Of a DNA stretch of 5,516 nt, positions 5,474-5,516 are shown piece after piece. The stretch's first letter is position 1, and every line of letters starts with the position of its first letter. The DNA is taken from positions 1-5,516 of the forward strand of contig CAIVZW010000466.1 in the NCBI GenBank assembly GCA_903910495.1. Direction: 5' to 3'. The DNA comes from an uncultured beta proteobacterium. GTDB taxonomy: Bacteria; Pseudomonadota; Gammaproteobacteria; Burkholderiales; Rhodocyclaceae. The position numbers were made by a program, and so were the translations under genes. The notes under the pieces were generated by a model that was given only the letters and a program-made list of their open reading frames with translations, was not told the DNA's origin and searched no databases.

Positions 5474-5516
5474 ATGTGTCTCCGTCAGAATTTGAAACCA
5501 CGATGCAAGGCAACAA
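5474..5516 (-). other. 5' leader of the Tim44-domain gene
   Basis: These 43 bases lie upstream of the start at 5473 and contain the GGAGA ribosome-binding site (near 5479-5483). Nothing else is recognisable, and no coding continuation of an upstream ubiE reaches into the window. Any promoter, or the end of the upstream gene, lies beyond the edge. Confidence 0.5.

Noticed and set aside
4638..5495. 285-residue open frame antisense to the Tim44-domain gene
   Set aside because: It is long because the opposite strand is GC-rich and Ala/Pro-coding. The sense protein has a clear signal peptide, membrane segments and Tim44-like domain, while the antisense product shows no domain.
1..5516. CRISPR array, tRNA/rRNA gene, insertion sequence, toxin-antitoxin or phage defence genes
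   Set aside because: Both strands were read for spaced direct repeats, clover-leaf signatures, transposase motifs and long terminal inverted repeats. None was found.

Overview
The window looks like a chromosomal segment of a Gram-negative proteobacterium, most plausibly a betaproteobacterium (a Rhodocyclales/Dechloromonas-like guess). The main argument is the right-hand pair: a Tim44-domain membrane protein followed by a UbiJ-like SCP2 protein, an arrangement I associate with the ubiE-ubiJ-ubiB ubiquinone region of betaproteobacteria. The assignment comes from remembered gene order and protein style, not from a search.

Left part (1-2405, + strand): an AT-richer, gene-free leader of 190 bases precedes two tightly coupled enzyme genes. 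The first (191-1429) is an M20-family, metal-dependent N-carbamoyl-amino-acid hydrolase. The second (1452-2405) is a nitrilase-superfamily enzyme very close to N-carbamoyl-D-amino-acid hydrolase, with an intact Glu-Lys-Cys triad. They lie 22 bases apart and the second has a clean Shine-Dalgarno. Together they form a carbamoyl-amide hydrolysis module from two unrelated folds, probably of opposite stereochemistry. It would release amino acid, ammonia and CO2 from N-carbamoyl compounds made by hydantoin or pyrimidine ring opening. No ring-opening enzyme or permease is visible.

Middle (2459-2767, + strand): a degraded remnant of the C-terminal half of an MFS transporter. It has lost its N-terminal half and appears to carry an in-frame internal deletion joining helix 8 to helix 12. 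It ends tail to tail with the next gene, sharing a 4-base TTAA.

Right part (2764-5473, - strand): three genes read leftward. The distal one is an uncharacterised cytoplasmic-looking protein with a C-terminal EF-hand-like calcium-binding block (2764-3741). Before it come ubiJ (3921-4490) and the Tim44-domain protein (4613-5473). ubiE would be expected beyond the right edge. ubiB, often next after ubiJ, is not there; the EF-hand gene occupies that place. The non-coding gaps hold several short perfect inverted repeats, one of which may act as a terminator behind ubiJ.

No RNA gene, CRISPR array, insertion sequence or phage gene was seen. The most informative points are the paired carbamoylases without a hydantoinase, the transporter scar beside them, and the orphan EF-hand protein in the ubiquinone neighbourhood.
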